Assembly: GCA_003156615.1 (NCBI GenBank)
Contig: PMHI01000051.1
Location: 206-5,232, forward strand
Length of the DNA: 5,027 nucleotides
Source of the DNA: Acidobacteriaceae bacterium
GTDB lineage: Bacteria > Acidobacteriota > Terriglobia > Terriglobales > SbA1
Reading direction: 5' to 3'
Part shown: piece by piece, positions 1-5,027 of the stretch
Layout of the letters: each line of letters begins with the position of its first letter
Position numbering within the stretch: position 1 is the stretch's first letter
Made by a program: the position numbers and the translations under genes
The notes under the pieces: generated by a model
Told to the model about the DNA's origin: nothing
The model's database searches: none
What the model saw: only the letters and a program-made list of their open reading frames with translations

Positions 1-428
1 TGTTGGATGACTCGGACAACTCGCTGCTGGGGACGCTGGGCAATGGCGTGAACAACTACCTGCTGGATACGCCGGAATATCATGGGGCGCCGCTTGAGAT
101 CAACACCAATCCGAGGAACGGACGGCCCGAGTTCAATAACACGTCCGCAGCGTTCACCACGGAAGCCATCGGGCAATTGGGGAATGTGCCGCGAAGGTTT
201 TTCTATGGCCCCGGAATCAATAATTTTGACCTGACGCTGACGAAAGTGCTGAAAGTAAGCGAGTCGAAATCGTTTGAATTCCGGCTGGAGGCATTCAACG
301 CATTCAATCATGCGCAGTTCTATGGCCCGGCCGCGGTGGACGGGGAAGTCAATGATCCCCATTTTGGACAAGTCGTGAGCAACGCTGCCCCCCGTCTGAT
401 CCAGCTCGCCGTGAAATTCGCTTTCTAG
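1..428 (+). CDS. TonB-dependent receptor, Oar-like, C-terminal fragment (5' end outside window)
   Basis: This is the last ~140 residues of an outer-membrane beta-barrel receptor. The reading frame is open at the left edge, so the TTG at position 3 is an internal codon and not a start. Visible hallmarks are an RRFFYGPGINNFDLTLTKVL segment, an 'FEFRLEAFNAFNHAQF' strand pair, and a final strand ending in Phe (QLAVKFAF), the usual C-terminal signature recognised by the BAM machinery. This pattern is typical of the very large acidobacterial receptors with an N-terminal carboxypeptidase-regulatory-like domain and a TonB plug. Those parts would lie upstream and cannot be seen. Such proteins are presumed to import large substrates using TonB energy, but the substrate cannot be inferred here. 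The stop TAG is followed by a 98-bp gap before the permease gene. The family call is confident; the function is generic. Confidence 0.88.
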   Translation, partial: LDDSDNSLLGTLGNGVNNYLLDTPEYHGAPLEINTNPRNGRPEFNNTSAAFTTEAIGQLGNVPRRFFYGPGINNFDLTLTKVLKVSESKSFEFRLEAFNAFNHAQFYGPAAVDGEVNDPHFGQVVSNAAPRLIQLAVKFAF

Positions 429-526
429 AACGGGGCTCGCGAGGTTTTGGTGCATCCTCTTATGCAAATCATGCCGACAAACGAGTTACAGCCAGAGTCC
501 GATATCGCCATGAATGGTTCTCGGAA
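429..526. other. Intergenic gap between receptor and permease
   Basis: This is a 98-bp spacer. It contains an 8-bp palindrome CTCGCGAG at 436-443 just after the receptor stop, but with no loop and no adequate T-tract it is not a convincing terminator. I see no clear promoter with consensus -35 and -10 elements and no metal-responsive operator. Whether the permease has its own promoter or is read from the receptor transcript is open. Confidence 0.5.
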
Positions 527-1615
527 GTGAGATCGACGGAGCGACCCAAACTCGCCACCCTTTTCAACGATGCTGCCGATCACCTCCGCAGCCGAATCGT
601 TGCCATCTACGTGATCTTGTTCGCGTTCAACGTCGGTGCGTGGTTGTGGGCCGCGGTCGCTTTCCATCGCTACCCGGTGCTTTTGGGAACGGCACTTCTC
701 GCATATAGCTTTGGCTTGCGTCATGCGGTCGATGCCGATCACATCGCGGCGATCGACAACGTGACCCGGAAGCTGATGCAGGAGGGGAAGCGCCCGGTTG
801 CAGTTGGCTTCTTGTTCTCGCTGGGGCACTCGACAGTTGTCGTCCTTGGCTCAGCGGCAATTGCGGGAGCGGCGTTGACCCTACAGCATCGCATGGATGC
901 CTTCCGGAACGTTGCGGGCGTAATCGGCACCTTGGTTTCCGCTTTTTTTCTATTCGCGATCGCCATCGTAAATCTAATCGTTCTGCGATCAATCTACCGA
1001 ACCTTTGTACGGGTCCGTCGCGGTGAGCCCTACGTGGACGAAGATTTCAACATGCTTCTCGGCGGTCGCGGGATCCTGGCGCGTATGTTCCGCCCGATGT
1101 TCCGCATGATCAGCCGGAGTTGGCATATGTATCCGTTGGGCTTTCTTTTTGGACTCGGATTTGATACGGCCACCGAGATTGGCCTGTTGGGTATTTCCGC
1201 GGCGGAAGCGTCCAAGGGCCTGTCGTTTGGGTCGATTCTGGTTTTTCCCGTGCTTTTTGCCGCGGGGATGTCGCTCATCGATACCACGGACAATATCCTT
1301 ATGCTAGGCGCCTACGGTTGGGCATTCGTGAAGCCCATACGCAAGCTGTATTACAACATCACGATCACCTGCGTCTCCGTCGTCGTCGCACTGGTCGTCG
1401 GCGGGATCGAGGCTCTGGGATTGCTGGGCGAACACTTTCATTTCGAAGGTTGGTTCTGGAGAGCAGTCGCCAAGCTCAACGACAATTTCGGGACACTGGG
1501 GTATTTCATTGTCGGCCTGTTTGCACTGAGCTGGATCGTGTCCATCGCATTCTACAAATGGCGTCGATTCGACGATGTTGAACTCGAAGCCAAAAAGGAA
1601 CTCGTACCGTCATGA
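527..1615 (+). CDS. NiCoT-family nickel/cobalt permease (HoxN/NixA type)
   Basis: This is a complete 362-residue inner-membrane transporter predicted to carry Ni2+ and/or Co2+ into the cytoplasm for metalloenzymes or cobalamin. All four NiCoT signatures are present: RHAVDADHI (65-73, the H-x4-DH metal-selectivity motif in TM2), FSLGHSTVV (97-105), LGFDTATEIGLL (210-221) and GMSLIDTTDN (247-256). About eight hydrophobic segments are visible: near 23-45, 50-64, 90-118, 129-153, 202-224, 232-262, 276-300 and 323-343. A basic cytoplasmic loop lies around 155-198. Length is normal for the family. The GTG at 527 is the only conventional start in this frame after the upstream gene ends: ATG codons at 510 and 514 are in other frames, and the former stops at once. 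The ribosome site is weak (CGGAA just upstream). No NikR-like operator or cobalamin riboswitch is recognisable in the 98-bp leader, which is too short for the latter. Ni versus Co preference cannot be decided from sequence alone. Confidence 0.95.
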   Translation: MRSTERPKLATLFNDAADHLRSRIVAIYVILFAFNVGAWLWAAVAFHRYPVLLGTALLAYSFGLRHAVDADHIAAIDNVTRKLMQEGKRPVAVGFLFSLGHSTVVVLGSAAIAGAALTLQHRMDAFRNVAGVIGTLVSAFFLFAIAIVNLIVLRSIYRTFVRVRRGEPYVDEDFNMLLGGRGILARMFRPMFRMISRSWHMYPLGFLFGLGFDTATEIGLLGISAAEASKGLSFGSILVFPVLFAAGMSLIDTTDNILMLGAYGWAFVKPIRKLYYNITITCVSVVVALVVGGIEALGLLGEHFHFEGWFWRAVAKLNDNFGTLGYFIVGLFALSWIVSIAFYKWRRFDDVELEAKKELVPS

Positions 1616-1641
1616 GAGGCGCGAAAAACAACGATAGAGTT

Positions 1642-1720
1642 CTAAGATTTGGCGAGAAGTGGCATTGCCGGACTGTATTCACTTAAGGCTGGCTCGCAAA
1701 ATCACCGGGGGGAATCTTAG
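1642..1720. repeat. Nested inverted repeats between convergent genes
   Basis: The gap between the permease stop and the 3' end of the esterase-fold gene can fold back on itself in nested arms. The outer arms are CTAAGATT (1642-1649) and AATCTTAG (1713-1720), 8 bp and perfect, overlapping the esterase stop codon. The middle arms are GCGAG (1652-1656) and CTCGC (1693-1697). The inner arms are AAGTG (1657-1661) and CACTT (1680-1684), contiguous with the middle left arm and separated on the right by an 8-nt bulge. It could act as a bidirectional 3'-end structure. It lacks the tight loop and T-run of a standard intrinsic terminator, and short arms like these can arise by chance. Confidence 0.3.
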
Positions 1721-2798
1721 TGGAAGACCAAATGCCGTTGGAAGAATGGCAGAACTTCAGTGAAGAATCGTCCATCGACGCCCCAGTTCGAGTCGTCCCA
1801 CGTTCCGTTGTACTCTTCCGCCTGATGTGCAATTCCGAATTCTCTCAGCTTGCGGGTGAAAGCTTGGTTGGCATACACGTGGTCAAAATTGGCATCGGAA
1901 CGGTTCCAGTCAAATTTGAACCCTCGCAGAGAATTGAGGTTGTCGGCATATTTGTCAATCATCGTTTCGAGATAAAAGTTGTTACGGAAGCGTGCCATGA
2001 GTTTGGTATCGATGATCAACTGACCCTTTTCTTGGCGTGCCAGCAGGTCGATGAAGAGGGGTGGTTTGTTGGGATCGGGCAAATGAGCCTGAAACATGGT
2101 GGTAAAGATCCGTGTACCTCCATCTTTCTGCACGTCATCCACGGATTTGGCATTCGCCAAAATATCCCATTTGGGTATTGCCGCACTGAGCCCGAACCTG
2201 TACCCGTCCCCACTGGGTGCATTGCATACACAGAGCCAAAGACATCCGGATGCCGCATACCGAAGCGGATAGCCCCATATCCTCCGATGAAAATTCCGGC
2301 AATGCCTCGTGAGTTCCTATTGGGCAGGGTTTCGAAATTTGCATCGATGTACGGCACCAGTTCCTGGATCACAAAATCTTCCCAGTTACCCGTGGCCGAA
2401 GAGTTTACGTACCACGAGCTTCCGAGTGGGGTATTCATATCAATCACAACGAGAATAAATTTCTGGATCACACCGGCCGCAATGGCTTGATCAAAGAGGC
2501 CCTGGGCATCTCTATGATCAAAATCGAAACGATAGCTGTCCCCGAAAGGGTTCGGAAGAAAATAGATTACCGGATAACGCTGCGACGAAGACTCGTCATA
2601 GCCAGCAGGGAGATAGACCAGCATCTTCCTCACAGGATCGGTGCCAGTTTTATTGTGGGCGATATTTTCCGATCGCACTTCTCGGGCTATGACTTGGCTT
2701 TTTGCAGAAGTGGCAAAGGTAGGAAGCACGCTCAGAAAACCAACTGCGAAAGCGAACCAGAAAACTAGCGCATTGCGCGTTCGTGGCGAGATCATCAT
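1717..2798 (-). pseudogene. Exported esterase-fold (FrmB/esterase D-like alpha/beta hydrolase) protein, split by a -1 frame change
   Basis: The first frame (2798 to 2016) starts at ATG 2798 behind a strong GAGGAGGG site. It encodes a signal peptide (about residues 1-33, hydrophobic core LVFWFAFAVGFLSVLP), so the product is exported. It continues as a typical putative-esterase domain: RKMLVYLPAGYD (57-68), YPVIYFLP, FILVVIDMNTPLGSSWYVNS (114-133), ELVPYIDANF, and the nucleophile-elbow region (168-176). After about residue 210 this frame becomes meaningless. The expected second half (WDILANAKSVDDV through EVLPFFQRHLVFH) is in the -1 frame, ending at the TAA at 1719-1717. Joined at the CCCAAAT heptamer (2175-2169), the two parts give 360 residues, a reasonable family length. 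The elbow reads G-I-F-I-G-G: Phe170 replaces the expected Ser (TTC at 2291-2289). The usual C-terminal His of a GGH motif is also absent (NGTWDDSNWG). This may be a decaying gene, a one-base sequence error, a programmed frameshift, or a non-catalytic family member. It is third in the PadR cluster. Confidence 0.75.
2143..2175 (-). other. Candidate -1 frameshift element or deletion scar: CCCAAAT heptamer plus hairpin
   Basis: On the minus strand the heptamer C-CCA-AAT (2175-2169) is in exact X-XXY-YYZ phase with the upstream esterase frame. Slippage by -1 enters the frame that encodes the rest of the domain. After a 7-nt spacer (2168-2162) comes a perfect 6-bp stem with a 4-nt loop, TTTGGC-GAAT-GCCAAA (2161-2146). 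It can be flanked by a further GGA/TCC pairing (2167-2165 with 2145-2143). This matches the layout of known -1 frameshift signals, but the stem is short and moderately A/T-rich. Loss of one T from an ancestral AATTGG (Asn-Trp) would give the same sequence, and Pro-Asn codons readily create the heptamer by chance. Confidence 0.35.
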
Positions 2799-2805
2799 TG
2801 CTGTA

Positions 2806-2813
2806 CCCTCCTC
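2806..2813 (-). promoter_or_regulatory. Strong Shine-Dalgarno for the esterase-fold gene
   Basis: On the minus strand GAGGAGGG lies about 8 nt upstream of ATG 2798, inside the 29-bp gap after the membrane-protein stop. It fixes the start at 2798; a second ATG follows immediately at 2795. The strength of this site argues that the gene was translated at a high level at least until recently. Confidence 0.8.
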
Positions 2814-2827
2814 ATTTCATCTGCCAT

Positions 2828-3535
2828 TCAACTTTGTCCAACTTTTCTGCCATCTCCTTGCGCCGATGCAACGATGTACCACGCAGGCCAAATGATTAAC
2901 CAATTCAGAGTCCATAAACCTCTGCTATGCGATGGAAGAATCATTAATGTCGTTATTGCAATTGCCAGAAATATCGCTAAGGCCAAGTTGATCCGAATTA
3001 GCCGCAAAGCTTGGCGGACTCCCCAGATCGCGGGTAGAAGAAAAAGAAACAGACAAAGCCTCGAGAGAGATGGCTCCCTGAACCGCACCAAACAAAACAA
3101 ACATGCAACGCAAGACGAAGTGATACTCACCCAAAGCGTCCGCCGTGACATCGATCCGATGACAAAGCCACAAGACCAGGAGCAACCGATTAACAGCAGA
3201 CCACAGCCAAGTAGCTGTAAGAGCTCTTCATCGATCGCCTGCGGGGACCCAATGAGAATCGTGTGGTCGATGAGGCGTTCATATGTCGAACCGAAAGACA
3301 CAGAAATCCCCATCAGAAGCAGACTGCCAGGCAGCGCCAGTCCGAACACAGCCAACCAGGGCTGCCAGTTCTTCCAGTGCAACAACTGCCGACGAATCAC
3401 CAATCCGAGTATGTCAAGCAAACCTCCCCAGGCGCCTTCGCCGGCCTCTAGCAGATCTCCCAATACCGCCTCTCGTTCGCCCCGCTCCAGCAGTCGTGCC
3501 GCAACCTCCACCCATGGCCAATGTATGCCGGTCAT
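2828..3535 (-). CDS. PadR-coupled multi-pass membrane protein of unknown function
   Basis: This is a 235-residue protein with a cytoplasmic-looking N-terminal segment (1-57) followed by about six hydrophobic segments (near 58-80, 104-127, 134-150, 158-175, 181-200 and 207-225). The N-terminal stretch ARLLERGEREAVLGDLLEA (13-31) and the following QLLHWKNWQPWL resemble, from memory, the 'permease prefix' region found ahead of acidobacterial MacB-like ABC permeases. No MacB periplasmic domain or FtsX-type permease core is present here. The start at ATG 3535 is chosen because it overlaps the PadR stop as ATGA (3535-3532) and has GGGGAG (3547-3542) 6 nt upstream. A GTG at 3565 is in frame but less likely. 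This coupling implies co-expression with the PadR regulator; a role such as sensing or responding to a membrane or envelope condition is only inference. The final residues GDGRKVGQS form a short charged tail. Cysteines are frequent in the third and fourth hydrophobic stretches. No enzymatic motif is visible. Confidence 0.75.
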   Translation of the reverse strand: MTGIHWPWVEVAARLLERGEREAVLGDLLEAGEGAWGGLLDILGLVIRRQLLHWKNWQPWLAVFGLALPGSLLLMGISVSFGSTYERLIDHTILIGSPQAIDEELLQLLGCGLLLIGCSWSCGFVIGSMSRRTLWVSITSSCVACLFCLVRFREPSLSRLCLFLFLLPAIWGVRQALRLIRINLALAIFLAIAITTLMILPSHSRGLWTLNWLIIWPAWYIVASAQGDGRKVGQS

Positions 3536-3861
3536 GACGCTCTCCCCGCCCGGTTCACTACCCACGATGCACCGCGGCTTACACGCATGACTGCATCATA
3601 GAAGTCCTTTGCCGCCTGCATACCTTTAGTCGTTACACGAACCATGCGCTTGGCGCGGCCACCCCGTCGCGGCGTGGCTTCTCCCATCCATGTCTTCAGC
3701 AGCCCCTTCATCTCTAGGCGATCTATGGTTGTATAAAGCGCGCCGATGGAGCATCTGCGTCCGGTGGCGGAGACGATCTCATTGCGGATGGCGGCACCAT
3801 AGGCGTTGTCACCGAGTGAGGCCGCAGCGCTGATGAGGAGGTACTCAAATTCTCCGATCAT
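3532..3861 (-). CDS. PadR-family transcriptional regulator
   Basis: This is a 109-residue winged helix-turn-helix DNA-binding protein of the short PadR type (PadR-s1-like), expected to act as a dimeric repressor. Residues 3-52 carry the characteristic pattern GEFEYLLISAA...LGDNAYGAAIRNEI followed by the recognition region CSIGALYTTIDRLEMKGLL. The wing is basic and glycine/arginine-rich (PRRGGRAKRMVRVTTKG, 64-80). A single C-terminal helix (80-95) would supply dimerisation. ATG 3861 aligns with the usual family start (M-I-G-E-F-E). No Shine-Dalgarno is visible in front of it, so a leaderless or near-leaderless transcript is likely. The gene heads a cluster with the overlapping membrane protein and the esterase-fold gene. 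In acidobacteria PadR genes commonly sit next to the membrane transporters they control. The inducing ligand is unknown. Confidence 0.93.
   Translation of the reverse strand: MIGEFEYLLISAAASLGDNAYGAAIRNEIVSATGRRCSIGALYTTIDRLEMKGLLKTWMGEATPRRGGRAKRMVRVTTKGMQAAKDFYDAVMRVSRGASWVVNRAGRAS
3542..3547 (-). promoter_or_regulatory. Shine-Dalgarno within the PadR 3' end, for the coupled membrane protein
   Basis: On the minus strand GGGGAG lies 6 nt before ATG 3535, within the last codons of the PadR gene. With the ATGA stop/start overlap it supports translational coupling and decides against the upstream in-frame GTG at 3565. Confidence 0.65.
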
Positions 3862-3872
3862 AATATGAACTA

Positions 3873-3899
3873 CATTGTGATATTAATCATTGCATTGTG
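3873..3899 (-). promoter_or_regulatory. Candidate PadR operator: two CACAATG copies 20 bp apart
   Basis: CACAATG occurs on the minus strand at 3899-3893 and again at 3879-3873, exactly two helical turns apart, overlapping the -35 and -10 elements respectively. A partial dyad (AATGT with ATATT, 3876-3862) continues to the start codon. PadR-family repressors are known to bind short AT-rich sites over their own promoters, so autoregulation is a reasonable inference. The canonical ATGT-N8-ACAT site is not present in perfect form. Confidence 0.45.
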
Positions 3900-3903
3900 T
3901 CAA
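3874..3903 (-). promoter_or_regulatory. Predicted PadR-cluster promoter
   Basis: Reading on the minus strand, a perfect -35 TTGACA (3903-3898) is followed after 18 nt by CACAAT (3879-3874), which matches TATAAT at four of six positions. Transcription would then start near 3867, about 6 nt before the PadR ATG at 3861, which agrees with the missing Shine-Dalgarno. The sequence is clearly AT-rich relative to its surroundings. The -10 assignment is less certain than the -35. Confidence 0.55.
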
Positions 3904-4085
3904 GCTCTAACAGATTTAAGTTTCTGAGTTGGAGGGTTTTAGTGTTGCACAATGGAGTTCTGCAGAGGCGGTTTCTCCGGGTTCCCGGCTGCGACGAGGG
4001 GATATGTTGTGATCGTTTTCATGGCCGCAGCGCCTTCCCATGTGCGCAAGGCAATTTCACGCGGCTCTGTGCCCGTTGCTCGTAC

Positions 4086-5027
4086 TCATGCCGTAGCAGA
4101 CTCTTTCCCCCACAATTCCTCGACGGTCTCCGCCACCAAGCGCAGCTTTGCTTTCTGATCGGCCGCAGTTACGAGATTCCCTTCCATCGTCGAAGCGAAC
4201 CCACACTGCGGGCTCAGGGCAAGCCGATCCATCGGAATGTAGACCGCAGCTGCGTCGATCCGATTTCTTAGCTCATCCTTGCTTTCGAGATGCGATCGTT
4301 TCGAGCTTACAAGCCCAAGCACTACCACCCGATCTCCCGGCACCTGGCGCAGCGGCTCGAAACCGCCTGATCGTTCGTCATCGTACTCCAATAAGAAGCG
4401 ATGGAATTTTGTGTTGCGAAAGATGCGCGTAATCGGTCCGTAGTCGCCAGCAGCATAGAATTTGCTTTGATTGTTCCCCCGGCATAAATGGAGGCCGAAG
4501 ATGACGCCCGGATGATCGCCGATCACTGCATTATCCATTTCGACGGAAAGATCAAGGAGACGATCAGGATCATTACCGCGCTGGCGATACCCTTCGCATA
4601 ACTGCGGGTCCAGCAGCGCAGTGTATTGCGGCGAATCAATCTGGACGTAGGTGCAACCCAGGCGAATCAGTTCTGCTACTTCATCACGCAAGATGTCGAC
4701 GAGGTCGGCAAGGTAGGCATCGATCGTGGCATAAGCAGCCGTGGATTTGCTGCGATCGTAATACGCGGCGGCCTGCTGCGCGCTAATCATAGTCGTCTTG
4801 GCAGGATGGTTCGTGCGGGCTCGGACATAGGTAAACTCTTCCGCGCACAGGGGGCGTTTCCGTTTCAGCTTCGAGACCACGACGGGCCGCGGCAGCACTA
4901 ACTGTTCGCCCTTTTCATCACGGAACGGAATCGCCCAGCCACCGTGCTTGTCGAAACCTTCAACCGCGTCGATCAGATGTCCGTAGAATGCATAGCGGCG
5001 CATTTCGCCATCGGTGATGACTTCCAT
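4086..5027 (-). CDS. Cobalamin-independent methionine synthase (core MetE family), N-terminus outside window
   Basis: The visible 313 residues correspond to most of the C-terminal catalytic barrel of MetE-type enzymes, which transfer a methyl group to homocysteine (or a related thiol) in the cytoplasm without B12. The expected zinc ligands are all present: His180 and Cys182 (HLCRGN), Glu214 (LLEYDDER) and Cys275 (LSPQCGFAST). The substrate-binding strands VITDGEMRR (3-11) and YVQIDSPQYTALLD (127-140, catalytic-site Asp131) are intact. The reading frame begins at the window edge. The Met there lies inside the conserved 'xVITDGEM' strand, so roughly 50-70 residues are missing upstream. Total length would be that of short single-barrel 'core MetE' proteins rather than of the ~750-residue two-domain MetE. 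Such short forms may use a methyl donor other than methyl-folate polyglutamate, so the donor is uncertain. The C-terminus (VAETVEELWG plus a short tail) is normal for the family. No riboswitch can be judged because the 5' region is not in view. Confidence 0.9.
   Translation of the reverse strand: MEVITDGEMRRYAFYGHLIDAVEGFDKHGGWAIPFRDEKGEQLVLPRPVVVSKLKRKRPLCAEEFTYVRARTNHPAKTTMISAQQAAAYYDRSKSTAAYATIDAYLADLVDILRDEVAELIRLGCTYVQIDSPQYTALLDPQLCEGYRQRGNDPDRLLDLSVEMDNAVIGDHPGVIFGLHLCRGNNQSKFYAAGDYGPITRIFRNTKFHRFLLEYDDERSGGFEPLRQVPGDRVVVLGLVSSKRSHLESKDELRNRIDAAAVYIPMDRLALSPQCGFASTMEGNLVTAADQKAKLRLVAETVEELWGKESATA

Larger units (their letters stand above)
3862..4085. other. Intergenic region between methionine synthase and PadR cluster
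   Basis: This 224-bp region holds the PadR promoter and operator at its low-coordinate end. A third CACAATG copy lies on the plus strand at 3948-3954. A short inverted repeat CCGGG/CCCGG (3977-3981 and 3984-3988) has no T-run and is not a convincing terminator for the methionine synthase. On the minus strand the methionine synthase frame stays open for 48 codons after its TGA and contains a 27-residue ORF beginning MKTITTYPLV (4022-3939). There is no strong ribosome site, so I do not call it a gene. Confidence 0.55.

Noticed and set aside
436..443. CTCGCGAG palindrome as a terminator of the receptor gene
   Set aside because: There is no loop-forming spacer, and the following sequence has only four T residues. 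It is better seen as a chance palindrome.
429..526. Cobalamin riboswitch or NikR operator controlling the NiCoT permease
   Set aside because: The gap is too short for a cobalamin riboswitch, no B12-box-like sequence is recognisable, and no NikR-type dyad is visible.
425..992. Minus-strand open frames under the permease (134, 121 and 75 codons)
   Set aside because: They lie opposite or across a gene with four intact NiCoT signatures, and they have arginine/proline-rich, low-complexity translations typical of shadow frames.
1720..2490. A 256-codon open frame on the plus strand, antisense to the esterase-fold gene
   Set aside because: Its translation shows no recognisable domain or signal. The opposite strand clearly encodes the esterase fold in both of its frames. 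Long antisense frames over such genes are common by codon bias.
2874..3590. A 238-codon plus-strand open frame opposite the membrane protein
   Set aside because: The translation is Ser/Arg/Pro-rich with no domain. The minus strand gives a coherent hydrophobic protein coupled to PadR by an ATGA overlap and a ribosome site.
3977..3988. CCGGG/CCCGG hairpin as a terminator for the methionine synthase gene
   Set aside because: The stem is only 4-5 bp, the loop is very small, and no T-run follows in the minus direction.
3897..4271. A 124-codon plus-strand open frame spanning the gap and the methionine synthase 3' end
   Set aside because: It overlaps a conserved gene on the other strand, is rich in Cys/Arg/Ser with no motif, and its start sits inside the PadR promoter.
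1..5027. CRISPR array, tRNA/rRNA gene, transposase or insertion-sequence ends
   Set aside because: No regularly spaced repeats, no tRNA-like or rRNA-like segments, and no transposase motifs or terminal inverted repeats were found in reading both strands.

Overview
The window looks like ordinary chromosome from an acidobacterium, probably of the Solibacter/Bryobacter type. The main reasons are the Oar-like TonB-dependent receptor tail at the left edge, the PadR regulator coupled to a small membrane protein with an 'EREAVLGDL' N-terminus, and the exported esterase-fold protein. This assignment rests on recalled family resemblance, not on a search.

Layout. (1) Positions 1-428 (+) hold the C-terminal end of an outer-membrane TonB-dependent receptor that begins outside the window. 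(2) Positions 527-1615 (+) hold a complete NiCoT-family nickel/cobalt permease with all four family signatures. (3) A convergent 101-bp gap follows, containing nested inverted repeats. (4) On the minus strand, reading from 3861 down to 1717, lies a compact three-gene cluster: a PadR-type repressor (3861-3532), a multi-pass membrane protein that starts in an ATGA overlap with the PadR stop (3535-2828), and, 29 bp later behind a strong Shine-Dalgarno, an exported esterase-fold (FrmB/esterase D-like) protein (2798-1717). (5) A 224-bp gap carries the cluster's likely promoter and operator. (6) Positions 5027-4086 (-) hold the C-terminal part of a cobalamin-independent methionine synthase (core MetE) with all its zinc ligands; its N-terminus is cut off by the right edge.

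The most notable locus is the esterase-fold gene. It is split between two reading frames, and the downstream frame supplies the expected C-terminal half. The junction falls on CCCAAAT, a heptamer in the correct X-XXY-YYZ phase for -1 ribosomal slippage. A 7-nt spacer and a small perfect hairpin follow. A simple one-base deletion explains the same data and is the more conservative reading. The protein also has Phe where the nucleophilic Ser of GxSxGG esterases should be, so it is either a decaying gene or a non-catalytic member of the fold.

The PadR regulator probably controls its own cluster. A consensus -35 (TTGACA) and a candidate -10 are each overlapped by a copy of CACAATG, spaced 20 bp apart, immediately upstream of a start codon without a visible Shine-Dalgarno. 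The NiCoT permease, the receptor and the methionine synthase show no sequence evidence of being functionally tied to this cluster. Gaps of 98, 101 and 224 bp are the only non-coding stretches.
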